NCBI GenBank assembly: GCA_965229095.1
Contig: OZ245855.1
Location: 2,418,001 to 2,482,000, forward strand
Origin: Taibaiella sp965229095
GTDB lineage: Bacteria > Bacteroidota > Bacteroidia > Chitinophagales > Chitinophagaceae
DNA: 64,000 bases
Reading direction: 5' to 3'
Below are positions 1 through 7,742 of the stretch, piece by piece; positions within the stretch are counted from its first letter, which is position 1, and the number at the start of each line of letters is the position of its first letter. Position numbers and translations under genes: made by a program. Below the pieces are notes generated by a model that was given only the letters and a program-made list of their open reading frames with translations, searched no databases and was not told the origin of the DNA.

Positions 1-657
1 CTGGTGCAGGAACAATTTGAGTTGGGCGACGGTTCGGCCCTGAGGCTCACGATCGCCCGTTATTATACGCCATCGGGCCGCAGTATCCAGAGGCCCTACA
101 ACAAAGGCAGGGAGGCTTATGAAGATGATTTTGAGAACAGGTACCGGAACGGTTCTCTTACCAGTATGGATACCATGAAGAGTGCCGATACCGTCCGTTA
201 TTATACCGAAGAAAAACACCGCGTCGTGTATGGCGGCGGCGGCATCAAGCCCGATATTGTTACGCCCTACGAAACCAGCCCATTTGCCAATGAGCTGTAC
301 GAGCTGCTGTCCTCTTCGATCCTGAACAATACCGTGTACGAATACTATTCCCGCAACAATAAAGAGCTGAATGCCTTCACTACCTTCCGGCAATTTGATG
401 CAGGCTTTTCCGTTACCCCGCAACTGATGGCTACCTTAAAAGCCAATTATGGCAGGGACTATGCACAGCAGGTAAATAAAGTATGGAGCAATGCCCGCAC
501 ACAGGACTTCCTTAAATCCAGGATCAAGGCCCTGCTGGCGCGTATGTTGTTTCGCAGCAACGGCTACTACCAGCAGACCAATAAAGACGACAAAGTGGTA
601 TTAAGGGCTTTAGAGATTCTCCGGGGCAGGGAATACACCGCTATTGTGGGCGGGTAA
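1..657 (+). CDS. S41 family C-terminal processing peptidase, C-terminal part (5' end outside window)
   Basis: The reading frame is already open at base 1 and ends with TAA at 655-657, so only about 218 C-terminal residues are present. The segment ARYYTPSGRSIQ is the hallmark that follows the catalytic Ser/Lys region in Bacteroidota carboxyl-terminal processing proteases (CtpA/Prc, family S41). The catalytic residues and the PDZ domain must lie upstream. Known members are periplasmic or membrane-anchored serine proteases that trim or degrade envelope proteins. The tail after the protease fold is about 150 residues and Tyr/Asn-rich, which is usual in Bacteroidota versions. The last 48 bases overlap the convergent nuclease-like gene at 610-1077. 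Family assignment is good; the exact paralogue is unknown. Confidence 0.85.
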   Translation: MVQEQFELGDGSALRLTIARYYTPSGRSIQRPYNKGREAYEDDFENRYRNGSLTSMDTMKSADTVRYYTEEKHRVVYGGGGIKPDIVTPYETSPFANELYELLSSSILNNTVYEYYSRNNKELNAFTTFRQFDAGFSVTPQLMATLKANYGRDYAQQVNKVWSNARTQDFLKSRIKALLARMLFRSNGYYQQTNKDDKVVLRALEILRGREYTAIVGG

Positions 658-1077
658 GCCTTCCAGCCAACTGACCTTACCCTCCGCTACCGAAGCGCAA
701 AAATGCTGGCTACCATTGGTCAGCATCCAGTAGGGACATTGCAGCACACTATGGTACCGCAACAACTGCTGCAAAGTGCTTTCTTTAATAGCGGTTTCCG
801 GCTCTTTACATTCGATCAGCATCCAGGGCTTATGGTCGTAATCGTATACCACGATATCGTAACGCTTCTTCAGGTTATTGATCCTGATCTCTTTTTCTAC
901 AGAGATCAGCCCTTTAGGGTATTGCATCACTTCGCACAGGTACACCAGGATATGCTGCCTCACCCATTCTTCGGGTGTCAGTACCACATATTTTTTCCGG
1001 ATAAAATCAAAGATATACCGCAGGCCATCCTGCTGCCGGTACCGGAAATCGTGTTGCGGAAAAACGATGGAGAACAT
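610..1077 (-). CDS. Orphan type I restriction HsdR N-terminal-domain protein (PD-(D/E)XK nuclease-like)
   Basis: This 155-residue protein matches the stand-alone HsdR_N family seen throughout Bacteroidota. Visible residues fit a PD-(D/E)XK nuclease core: D74 in RYDIVVYD, then E89 and K91 in LIECK, followed by a Q/Y helix motif (QQLLRY, about 104-109). The helicase and specificity parts of a type I restriction enzyme are absent, and no hsdM or hsdS lies nearby. A restriction role is therefore unlikely, and the cellular role is unknown. It is the last gene of a minus-strand run (lipoprotein, ribE, lipoprotein, this gene), 28 bp after its upstream neighbour, and its 3' end overlaps the convergent S41 gene. 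Confidence 0.75.
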   Translation of the reverse strand: MFSIVFPQHDFRYRQQDGLRYIFDFIRKKYVVLTPEEWVRQHILVYLCEVMQYPKGLISVEKEIRINNLKKRYDIVVYDYDHKPWMLIECKEPETAIKESTLQQLLRYHSVLQCPYWMLTNGSQHFCASVAEGKVSWLEGLPAHNSGVFPAPENL

Positions 1078-1105
1078 AAGCGCAATAATAAGATTATCCC
1101 CGGAA

Positions 1106-1537
1106 TTATTGCCCTTCTTTGGGAACAGCGAGCCGCATGCCCAGCTTATTTTCCTTCAGGACTGCGATCACTTCCGTCATGACGACAAGCTTTGTCTCCG
1201 GTGCAGGCACAAGAATAATCTCGTTACGGGTTATTTCCGGTCTATGCTGCCGGATAAGGGCTTTCAGCTCCGTAAGGGTATTAGCCGTATCTTTTTTGCC
1301 TTTGAAGGAAGTCACATACTCCTTATTGGAAAAGACCAGAACAAACGAGGCGGGATCGCTCGTATCTGTTTTGGGAACAATGTCCGTCAACGTAGGTCTT
1401 TGAAGATGTTTGCCCCTAACGCCAGGTGCATGGGGATCACCGGCACCAGTAGCTTTCGTTTCCCGGCCGGCACAACCGCAGGCCAGCAACCCACATAAGC
1501 ATAAGCCGGTCATAGCGGGCAATAACCTATTCTTCAT
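1106..1537 (-). CDS. Putative lipoprotein with an ExbD/TolR-like C-terminal segment
   Basis: The 143-residue product starts with a lipoprotein signal whose lipobox ends LLACGC, so it should be acylated and sit in the envelope. The C-terminal part (about residues 75-138; NEIILVPAPETKLVVMTEVI followed by a Leu-rich helix and LGMRLAV) resembles the periplasmic domain of ExbD/TolR proteins. There is no ordinary ExbD transmembrane anchor and no exbB neighbour. The ExbD likeness is read from pattern alone and is tentative. It begins 12 bp after the stop of riboflavin synthase, so the two are probably cotranscribed. Confidence 0.6.
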   Translation of the reverse strand: MKNRLLPAMTGLCLCGLLACGCAGRETKATGAGDPHAPGVRGKHLQRPTLTDIVPKTDTSDPASFVLVFSNKEYVTSFKGKKDTANTLTELKALIRQHRPEITRNEIILVPAPETKLVVMTEVIAVLKENKLGMRLAVPKEGQ

Positions 1538-1549
1538 ATGCTACCGGGT

Positions 1550-2137
1550 TTACGCCAGTTCTTTCATGCGCAACATATATTTGCCCAGGATGTCAAATTC
1601 CAGGTTAACCGGCTGCTCTGCCTGCAAATCCCGGAACGTGGTATGCTCCAGGGTATAAGGGATAATGGTGACCTCGAAAGTATCCCGTCCGGCATGGAAC
1701 GCCGTAAGGCTTACACCATTGATACAGATCGATCCTTTTTCGATGATGAGAGCTGCAAACTGTGGGGGGAAGCTGAAACGGAACAGGTGACTACCGTTCA
1801 CTTCTTTCCTGTCGATGCAAATACCCGTAGTATCGACATGTCCCTGCACGATATGCCCATCCAGGCGATCGCCCAGCTTCATGGCACGTTCAAGGTTCAA
1901 TACCCTACCCACTTTCCAGGTATCCAGGTTGGTCTTCAGCAATGTTTCGGCCACGGCAGTTACCGTATGTTCTGTATCATCGCAGGCCACCACGGTAAGG
2001 CATACGCCGTCGTGCGCTACCGACTGGTCTATTTTAAGTTCTTTGCTGATCGCGCTGGTAATGGTAAAATGGATATTGGTACCTTCTTTTATCACGCGGG
2101 TAACGGTTCCCTGCGACTCGATAATTCCTGTAAACAT
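1550..2137 (-). CDS. ribE: Riboflavin synthase, alpha subunit
   Basis: The enzyme converts two molecules of 6,7-dimethyl-8-ribityllumazine to riboflavin plus the pyrimidinedione product. The protein begins MFTGIIESQG, the standard start of the family, so the ATG at 2137 is preferred over an in-frame ATG 12 bp further upstream. Two lumazine-binding repeats are visible, with the typical GVCLTV in the first and the paired INGVSLT in the second; GHIVQGHVDTTG is the family's inter-domain signature. At 195 residues the length is normal. No FMN riboswitch was seen upstream. Other rib genes are not in the window. Confidence 0.95.
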   Translation of the reverse strand: MFTGIIESQGTVTRVIKEGTNIHFTITSAISKELKIDQSVAHDGVCLTVVACDDTEHTVTAVAETLLKTNLDTWKVGRVLNLERAMKLGDRLDGHIVQGHVDTTGICIDRKEVNGSHLFRFSFPPQFAALIIEKGSICINGVSLTAFHAGRDTFEVTIIPYTLEHTTFRDLQAEQPVNLEFDILGKYMLRMKELA

Positions 2138-2182
2138 CAGGATATACATTTAATAAGCTAACAAAATAAGAAGTGGCAGCGG

Positions 2183-2740
2183 CTACAATTTAACGGCTGT
2201 GCCTTTATGATAAGTAGTGCCGCCGGCATTGGTTATGGTAAAATCGATCCTGATCGTATCCGATTGGGTGGTCAACGATCCGCTCAATGTATCCGTATTA
2301 TTGCATAAATACTGACCGGGTGAACCTACCAGCAAGGTATCGACAAGCGCTTTTTTGTATTTATTGGCAGTAACATAAAAAGGCGCAGTGCCACTGCACC
2401 AGCCTGTTACGGCGAGGTGGGTCAGTATGGTATCTTCCGTCTTGCTGAAGGTAAGGTTCTTGACCAGTGTCCCGGCAACGGCCCCGTCGGGGAAATAAAT
2501 GGTATCGTTCAGCAGCCAGGAGCCCAGGAAAGAGTCTACAGGATAGGTACATACCGAGTTATCGGGGGTACCGGGAAAGCCCCAGTTATAGTTGACTGCC
2601 CTGGGATCGTTGCAATACGGATTGTTGAGCCGGTCGTCGTGCTGCGCCGGAGGGGGGTCCTTGTATTTGGAGCAGGCATAGATCACTACGCAGCAAGCCG
2701 CCAACAGGGACAATATTTTTACTTTAGATTGCATCATCAT
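2183..2740 (-). CDS. Putative lipoprotein with a C-D-P-x-A-x-N-Y-N type motif
   Basis: This 185-residue protein has an N-terminal signal with a lipobox-like IYAC (Cys 23). Just after it, residues about 42-65 read YCNDPRAVNYN, then a Pro/Gly/Asn loop, then SVCTYP. That is one unit of the Cys-rich repeat (C-x-DP-x-A-x-NY...D-x-S-C-x-Y) found in secreted Bacteroidota proteins. The rest looks like an all-beta domain with two further cysteines. Function is unknown. It lies 45 bp upstream of riboflavin synthase on the same strand and may share its transcript. Confidence 0.6.
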   Translation of the reverse strand: MMMQSKVKILSLLAACCVVIYACSKYKDPPPAQHDDRLNNPYCNDPRAVNYNWGFPGTPDNSVCTYPVDSFLGSWLLNDTIYFPDGAVAGTLVKNLTFSKTEDTILTHLAVTGWCSGTAPFYVTANKYKKALVDTLLVGSPGQYLCNNTDTLSGSLTTQSDTIRIDFTITNAGGTTYHKGTAVKL

Positions 2741-2898
2741 TCTAACGCAAAGATCAAAGGAAAATTTTGTTTGGCAATGCGATTTTTATACGGAATGATA
2801 GCCCGGAGCAGACTCATTTCCTTCCCTGATGGCAAAAGCAACCAAAAGAGCGCTTCAGGCAGGCCGGAACCGGACCTTCGTTATAAGATTATCTATCT

Positions 2899-2925
2899 CT
2901 CGCAGCGTCGCTGTGGCGCTGCGAG
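2899..2925. repeat. Hairpin in spacer (member of a GCTGTGG-loop hairpin group)
   Basis: A perfect 9-bp stem (CTCGCAGCG with CGCTGCGAG) encloses the loop TCGCTGTGG. Similar hairpins with a CGCTGT(G/A)G core occur at 42797-42831 and 61622-61660, each in a long spacer. It has no U-tract, so a terminator is unlikely. Confidence 0.5.
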
Positions 2926-2944
2926 CCTATAAAAATATACATCA

Positions 2945-3090
2945 ACTTTTCACCCTTCGACTGCGCTCAGGCCTGACCTTCGTTATAAGGTATGCCCGAA
3001 ATTTTTGTCCTGCTGAGCGGAGTCGAAGCACGGCGAAAATTTCCCTTTTCTACCCTTCGACTCCGCTCAGGCTGACGTTGGCGTTATAAA
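2945..3090 (-). repeat. Dispersed intergenic repeat, about 1.4 tandem copies of a 100-bp unit
   Basis: A 40-bp block (2951-2990, core CCCTTCGACTGCGCTCAGG followed by a CGTTATAA end) recurs at 3051-3090 exactly 100 bp later. Between them lies CCTGCTGAGCGGAGTCGAAG at about 3009-3028. In reverse complement the whole unit matches 42995-43095 over about 100 bp with roughly 80% identity by eye. It fills most of the spacer between the lipoprotein at 2183-2740 and the small gene at 3134-3292. No coding potential was seen. Confidence 0.75.
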
Positions 3091-3133
3091 GTGGCTCAGG
3101 ATAATAAAAATTGTTCCCGCGGTCAAGGCCACA

Positions 3134-3292
3134 TCAATGCTTTTTAGGGCATTTCTTGCAGCGCTTGCCTTCCTTGTATTTTTTGCAGCATTTTTTAAAC
3201 TCGCAAAGCCTTGCGCACATCAGGAAATGATGCTGTTCCATCCCTTCTGCTCCGCCCGCAAGCACTTCCTTTTTCTCCTGCTCTGTTTTCAT
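3134..3292 (-). CDS. Small Cys/Lys-rich protein, 52 residues
   Basis: An ATG at 3290-3292 opens a 52-codon frame ending with TGA at 3134-3136. The first half is acidic/Gln-rich (starts MKTEQEKKEV). The second half is dominated by Lys and Cys: MCARLCEFKKCCKKYKEG, then a CKKCP end, giving cysteines at 26, 30, 35, 36, 45 and 48. The pattern C-x3-C-x4-CC-x8-C-x2-C could bind a metal ion or form disulfides. There is no signal peptide. Composition is protein-like and unlike the repeat DNA next to it. I recall similar small Cys/Lys-rich hypothetical proteins from Chitinophagaceae but cannot name a family. It lies 118 bp downstream of polA on the same strand. Confidence 0.6.
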   Translation of the reverse strand: MKTEQEKKEVLAGGAEGMEQHHFLMCARLCEFKKCCKKYKEGKRCKKCPKKH

Positions 3293-3410
3293 TACTTTTT
3301 ATTGAATCAAATGAGTTACTACTTTCCCGGGAACTGCCGTTACCTGGCGACATAGCCTTCCTAATAAACATACCCCGGGCAAATTGGTTCACCCATGCAG
3401 GGCAGGCCCC

Positions 3411-6236
3411 CTAATGCGCATCCAGCCAGTTCCGTCCTGTACCCGATTCGGCAATTACCGGCACGTCATTGGGCAGGGCCAGGGCCGATTGCATATGCTC
3501 CAGCACCAAAGCCTTTACTTGCTCTACTTCTGCCAGCGGCACATCAAACACAAGCTCATCGTGTACCTGCAGGATCATCCGGGCCTTTACCCCGGCATCT
3601 TTAAGCGCTTTGGCAATACGGATCATGGCCAGCTTGATCATATCGGCGGCAGAGCCCTGGATAGGGGCATTGATGGCTACCCTTTCGGCAAAGCCGCGTA
3701 CCGTCTGGTTGGACGAATTGATATCGGCCAGGCGTATTTTCCGTCCCATCAATGTTTTTACATAGCCGTGCTGTTTGGCAAAGGCAATGGAATTATCCAT
3801 ATACTGCTTGATGGCGGCATATTCTTTAAAGTAGTTATCGATGATCTCTTTGGCTTCGGTACGGCTGATACCCAAGCTATCGGCCAGTCCAAAGGCCGAT
3901 TGCCCGTATATGATACCAAAGTTTACTGCCTTGGCATTACGGCGTTGTTCAAAGGTCACTTCCTCTTCGGTAACGCCATATACTTTGGCTGCCGTTGCCC
4001 TGTGGATATCCTTATTGTCGCGAAAAGCCTGTATCATGCTCTCATCGCCACTTATAGCTGCCACAACCCTTAATTCGATCTGCGAGTAGTCGGCAGATAA
4101 AAGTACGTGCTGCTCGTCGCAGGCGACAAAAGCTTTGCGGATCTCCCGGCCCCGGTCGGTGCGGATAGGGATATTCTGCAAGTTGGGATTATTGCTGCTC
4201 AGCCTCCCGGTAACTACTACCGACTGGTTGAACGAAGTATGTATCCTGCCGGTTTTCGGGTTCACCATCAAAGGCAACGAATCGGCATAAGTCGATTTTA
4301 ATTTGCTGTACTCCCGGAACACCAGGATGCTGTCCACGATCTCGTGACGCGCCCGCAGCTTTTGCAGCACATCTTCGCCCGTAGCGTATTGGCCGGTCTT
4401 GGTCTTCTTGGCCTTCTCATCCAGCTTCATTTTTTCAAACAGCACTTCTCCCAGTTGTTTGGGCGATGCCAGGTTGAATTCGACACCTGCCTGGCGGTAC
4501 ACCTTTTCTTCGGCCTCTCTTATTTCCCGGCCCAGCTCTTTGGAATATTGTTCCAGGAAGTCCACATCGATACCCACCCCTTCAAATTCCATATCGGCCA
4601 GCACCGGCACCAATGGGTTTTCTACTTTTTCAAAAAGGTCGGTTACATCGTTCTGCACCAGCAAGGGCGCGAATACTTCTTTCAATTGCAGGGTAATATC
4701 GGCGTCTTCCGCGGCATATTCCTTTACCAACGCCACTTCCACATCGCGCATATTACCCTGCCCTTTACCCTTTTTCCCGATCAGGGTTTCGATGCTTACC
4801 GGCTGGTATTGCAGGTATTTCATGCTCAGCATATCCATACCGCGTTTGCCTTCAGGCTCTATGCTGTAATGGGCCAGCATGGTATCGAAATGTTTCCCTG
4901 CCAGGGTAAAGCCGTAATTCTTCAACATCAGCAGGTCGTACTTCACATTCTGACCGATCCACAACACGTCTTCCCGTTCCAGCAGGGGCCGCAATTGCTC
5001 CAGGAGCGCCTTTACTTCCTGCTCGTCGGCGCTGCAGGGGATATAATAACCTTCCTGTTTTTTCCAGCTAAAGCTAAGCCCTACCAGCTCGGCCCGCATG
5101 GCGTCGGTACCCGTGGTTTCGGTATCAAAGCAGATCTCCGGCTGCTGCATAGCAGCCGCTATAAAGTCTTTCAGGGCTTCGGGCGTATCTACCAGGTGGT
5201 ATTCATGGGCCGTATTACTGATGGTATGCAGCCCTTCCATCTCTGCGAAAAGATCGGGTTGCCCTGTACTAGCCTGCGTAGCCACCGGCGTTACCACATC
5301 GTTGCCAAAAAGGTCTTTCTGACCGCTGGCGATAGCGGGGTCCACTGCCGGACGCCCTTCGCCGAGCACCCTTTTGGTCAATGCCCGGAACTCCAGTTCG
5401 GCAAAGACATCGCTGAGCTCCGCCTCGTTCCACTCTTTCAGCCTGAAATCTTCTTCATGAAAATCGATAGGCACATTGGTGATGATGGTCGCCAGCTTTT
5501 TGGATAAAATAGCACTTTCCTTTCCGTTGCGTATCTTCTCGCCCAAAGCGCCTTTGATATTGGCGGCATTTTCGAGCACGTTTTCCAGGCTGCCGTATTC
5601 CGACAACAGTTTGGCCGCTGTCTTCTCGCCCACCCCCGGGATACCGGGTATGTTATCCACCGCATCGCCCATGAGGCCCAGGATATCGATTACCTGGTGT
5701 ACGTTATTGATGCCCCATTTTTCGCACACTTCTTTTTCGCCCAACACCTCGAATGTACCGCCTTTGTACCCGGGTTTATAAATAAATACTTTTTCCCTTA
5801 CTACCTGTCCATAATCCTTATCGGGCGTAACCATGTACACTGTATAGCCTTTTTCGGCCGCTTCCAGCGCCAGAGTACCTACGATATCATCGGCTTCGTA
5901 ACCATCCAGCTCGAGGCAGGGGATATTAAAAGCCTGTACAATACGCTTGATATCCGGGATAGCATCCAGCAGGTCTTCTGGCGCTTCCTGGCGGTTGGCT
6001 TTATAATCGGTAAAATCGGCATGGCGTTCCGTGGGAGCATGGGTATCCCAGACTACGGCCATGTGCGTGGGCTTTTCCTTCTGCATGAGGTCCAGCAGGG
6101 TATTGGTAAAGCCAAACTGGGCATTGGTATTCCGGCCCTTGCTGGTGATACGCGGACTGCGGATGAGGGCATAATAGGCGCGGTACACCAGTGCCATAGC
6201 ATCCAGCAGAAAGAGTTTTTTATTGTTATCGGACAT
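3411..6236 (-). CDS. polA: DNA polymerase I with 5' nuclease, 3'-5' exonuclease and polymerase domains
   Basis: The 941-residue protein is a complete Pol I. The 5'-nuclease domain (about 1-300) shows YRAYYAL and ELDGYEADDIVGTLA. The proofreading domain shows FDTETTGTD (about residue 370), NVKYDLLMLK and YAAEDAD, so the acidic exonuclease residues are retained. The polymerase domain has motif A (LLSADYSQIELR), motif B (RRNAKAVNFGIIYGQ) and motif C (QVHDELVF, about 890). The frame stays open for 137 more codons upstream, but MSDNNKKLFLLDAMALVYRA is the family start, so the ATG at 6236 was chosen. It acts in Okazaki-fragment processing and repair. It is a single gene, divergent from the DUF3574 gene. 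Confidence 0.97.
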   Translation of the reverse strand: MSDNNKKLFLLDAMALVYRAYYALIRSPRITSKGRNTNAQFGFTNTLLDLMQKEKPTHMAVVWDTHAPTERHADFTDYKANRQEAPEDLLDAIPDIKRIVQAFNIPCLELDGYEADDIVGTLALEAAEKGYTVYMVTPDKDYGQVVREKVFIYKPGYKGGTFEVLGEKEVCEKWGINNVHQVIDILGLMGDAVDNIPGIPGVGEKTAAKLLSEYGSLENVLENAANIKGALGEKIRNGKESAILSKKLATIITNVPIDFHEEDFRLKEWNEAELSDVFAELEFRALTKRVLGEGRPAVDPAIASGQKDLFGNDVVTPVATQASTGQPDLFAEMEGLHTISNTAHEYHLVDTPEALKDFIAAAMQQPEICFDTETTGTDAMRAELVGLSFSWKKQEGYYIPCSADEQEVKALLEQLRPLLEREDVLWIGQNVKYDLLMLKNYGFTLAGKHFDTMLAHYSIEPEGKRGMDMLSMKYLQYQPVSIETLIGKKGKGQGNMRDVEVALVKEYAAEDADITLQLKEVFAPLLVQNDVTDLFEKVENPLVPVLADMEFEGVGIDVDFLEQYSKELGREIREAEEKVYRQAGVEFNLASPKQLGEVLFEKMKLDEKAKKTKTGQYATGEDVLQKLRARHEIVDSILVFREYSKLKSTYADSLPLMVNPKTGRIHTSFNQSVVVTGRLSSNNPNLQNIPIRTDRGREIRKAFVACDEQHVLLSADYSQIELRVVAAISGDESMIQAFRDNKDIHRATAAKVYGVTEEEVTFEQRRNAKAVNFGIIYGQSAFGLADSLGISRTEAKEIIDNYFKEYAAIKQYMDNSIAFAKQHGYVKTLMGRKIRLADINSSNQTVRGFAERVAINAPIQGSAADMIKLAMIRIAKALKDAGVKARMILQVHDELVFDVPLAEVEQVKALVLEHMQSALALPNDVPVIAESGTGRNWLDAH

Positions 6237-6422
6237 AAAGGATCGGGATCGTTTTTTTTGAAAGCAGCGGCAAAAATACAAATAAAAAAGTGCGCCGCCC
6301 CGTTTCCGGACCTGCCTTACCCACAATTCCAGGCCTATAGGGTAACCAGCCTTGCCCATGGTATTATATGAACGATTAAAGTTTAGCTTTGCGGCTATCC
6401 AAACCAAAACGATAAGCACACA

Positions 6423-6824
6423 ATGATGCCGACAAAACAACTCCGAGCCTGGACGGTCTTTTGCTGCCTCGGCCTGGCTTCCTGCGCCAGCTATCAACGC
6501 ACCGACCTTTACTTCGGGCGAGATATCCCCGAGGGCGGTACCGTAAGCGAACAACAATGGAAAGCTTTCAGCGATAGCGTTATCAGCTCCTATTTCCCCG
6601 AGGGTTATACGGAATGGGATGCCAACGGCCGCTGGAAAGATACCCAAACCAAAGAGACGATTACCGAACCCACCAAAGTGGTTACCTTCTTTGGCAAAAT
6701 GACCCGGGAGCGGAGCGCAGCCCTCGATAGCATTGCCCGACGGTATCTTCGCCGCTTCCGGCAGCAGAGCGTATTGCGTACCGACAGCAAGTCTAAAGTA
6801 AGGTTCATTAATAAGACGCCATAA
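6423..6824 (+). CDS. DUF3574 domain lipoprotein
   Basis: The 133-residue protein matches DUF3574: TDLYFGRDIPEGG, a WKAF segment, then SSYFPEGYTEWDANGRWKD, and near the end RRFRQQSVLR. A signal with lipobox LASC (Cys 21) precedes the domain, so the product is probably a lipoprotein. DUF3574 proteins are small secreted proteins of unknown role, often of proteobacteria. A TAGCTTTG box at about 6388-6395 matches the Bacteroidota -7 consensus, but no matching -33 TTG was found at the right distance. It is monocistronic and convergent with ppa. Confidence 0.8.
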   Translation: MMPTKQLRAWTVFCCLGLASCASYQRTDLYFGRDIPEGGTVSEQQWKAFSDSVISSYFPEGYTEWDANGRWKDTQTKETITEPTKVVTFFGKMTRERSAALDSIARRYLRRFRQQSVLRTDSKSKVRFINKTP

Positions 6825-6923
6825 GGTTTTGGTTCAACGACAAGTTCCGAAGGTCCGTAATCCTGCCGGTCAGGTCGCTCGTTCCTCGCGTCCCGACCGG
6901 TAAGCCTTTAGTGTCCGATAAAC

Positions 6924-6957
6924 AAAAAGAGCATAGGAATCGTCCTATGCTCTTTTT
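6924..6957. terminator. Bidirectional intrinsic terminator between DUF3574 gene and ppa
   Basis: A perfect 15-bp stem (AAAAAGAGCATAGGA with its complement) has a 4-nt ATCG loop and U-tracts on both strands. It sits between convergent genes and can serve both. Confidence 0.9.
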
Positions 6958-6976
6958 ATGTTGTACCATGCCATGC

Positions 6977-7525
6977 TTACAGCACCAGCTCGGGCCTGAT
7001 CTTTTCGTTGTAATCGTTAACGGCATGCTGGAATATTTTTTTGGCCAGCTTGGCGCCCTGGAATTCTTCAATTTTAACCACTTTCTTCTCCAGCACCTTG
7101 TATTCTTCAAAAAACTGGCGGACCTCGGCCAGGAAGTGGGCCGGTAATTCTGAGATGTCGTTGATGTGCGCTACGCTCATGTCATTAGCGCAAACAGCGA
7201 TCAGCTTATCGTCGGCTTCGCCCTGGTCCAGCATGCGCATGACGCCAATAATTTTGGCCGGTACCATGCACAAAGGTTGTATCTCGATCTGGGAAAGGAT
7301 GAGGATATCCAGGGGATCGCCATCGTCGCAATAAGTTTGCGGGATAAAGCCATAGTTGGCAGGATAATAAACGGAAGAATAAAGTACACGGTCAAGCATC
7401 AGCATGCCGGTTTCTTTATTGAGTTCGTATTTGGCGCGGGAGCCTTTGGGGATTTCGATGATACCGTTCACCAGGTCACCGGATATATCTCCATAATTGA
7501 CTGTGTGCCAGGGATTAAATTGCAT
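6977..7525 (-). CDS. ppa: Soluble inorganic pyrophosphatase, family I
   Basis: It hydrolyses the pyrophosphate released by polymerases and aminoacyl-tRNA synthetases and so drives those reactions. The signature DDGDPLDILIL lies at residues 67-77, and its Asp residues (D68, D70, D73) bind the metal ions. IPKGSRAKYE (about 25-34) and YGFIPQTY (58-65) supply phosphate- and metal-binding residues. At 182 residues the length is typical of bacterial hexameric enzymes. A TATCTTTG box at 7585-7592 (minus strand) fits a -7 element about 60 bp upstream. A strong bidirectional terminator follows the gene. Confidence 0.95.
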   Translation of the reverse strand: MQFNPWHTVNYGDISGDLVNGIIEIPKGSRAKYELNKETGMLMLDRVLYSSVYYPANYGFIPQTYCDDGDPLDILILSQIEIQPLCMVPAKIIGVMRMLDQGEADDKLIAVCANDMSVAHINDISELPAHFLAEVRQFFEEYKVLEKKVVKIEEFQGAKLAKKIFQHAVNDYNEKIRPELVL

Positions 7526-7742
7526 AAACAGGAAATTCTGAATCGTTAAGTGCTCTAAAAAGCGGAGATTTTTTTATGAGGTGGCAAAGATAAGGCATGT
7601 TGCAACAGGAAAACATAAAAAAATCATTAAAAGCGGGAAAATTAGCCGGTTATGCTTCCGGCCGGTGCATCTGGTCTTATAGTATCACAACTTGTACAAC
7701 GGTTATGCGACAGGAGGCAACCGGGGCGCGATAGAGATGGGA

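Noticed and set aside
2829..3089. 86-codon plus-strand frame over the repeat at 2.9-3.1 kb
   Set aside because: It consists of the intergenic repeat, including TLRLRSGL-type translations seen wherever such repeats are read through.
3137..3355. 72-codon frame on the plus strand at 3137
   Set aside because: It is the complement of the Cys/Lys-rich small gene; its Phe/Leu/Ala-rich start is only the mirror of Lys-rich codons.
4344..5507. 387-codon frame opposite polA
   Set aside because: Composition (many Gln, His, Phe) is that of an antisense shadow, and polA is certain on the other strand.
6237..6647. In-frame 137-codon extension upstream of polA
   Set aside because: It overlaps the oppositely oriented DUF3574 gene, its composition is not protein-like, and homology starts at MSDNNKKLFLLDAMALVYRA.
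6850..6903. Possible stem around CCGGTC...GACCGG after the DUF3574 gene
   Set aside because: Only six base pairs with a long loop; the strong terminator follows at 6924-6957.
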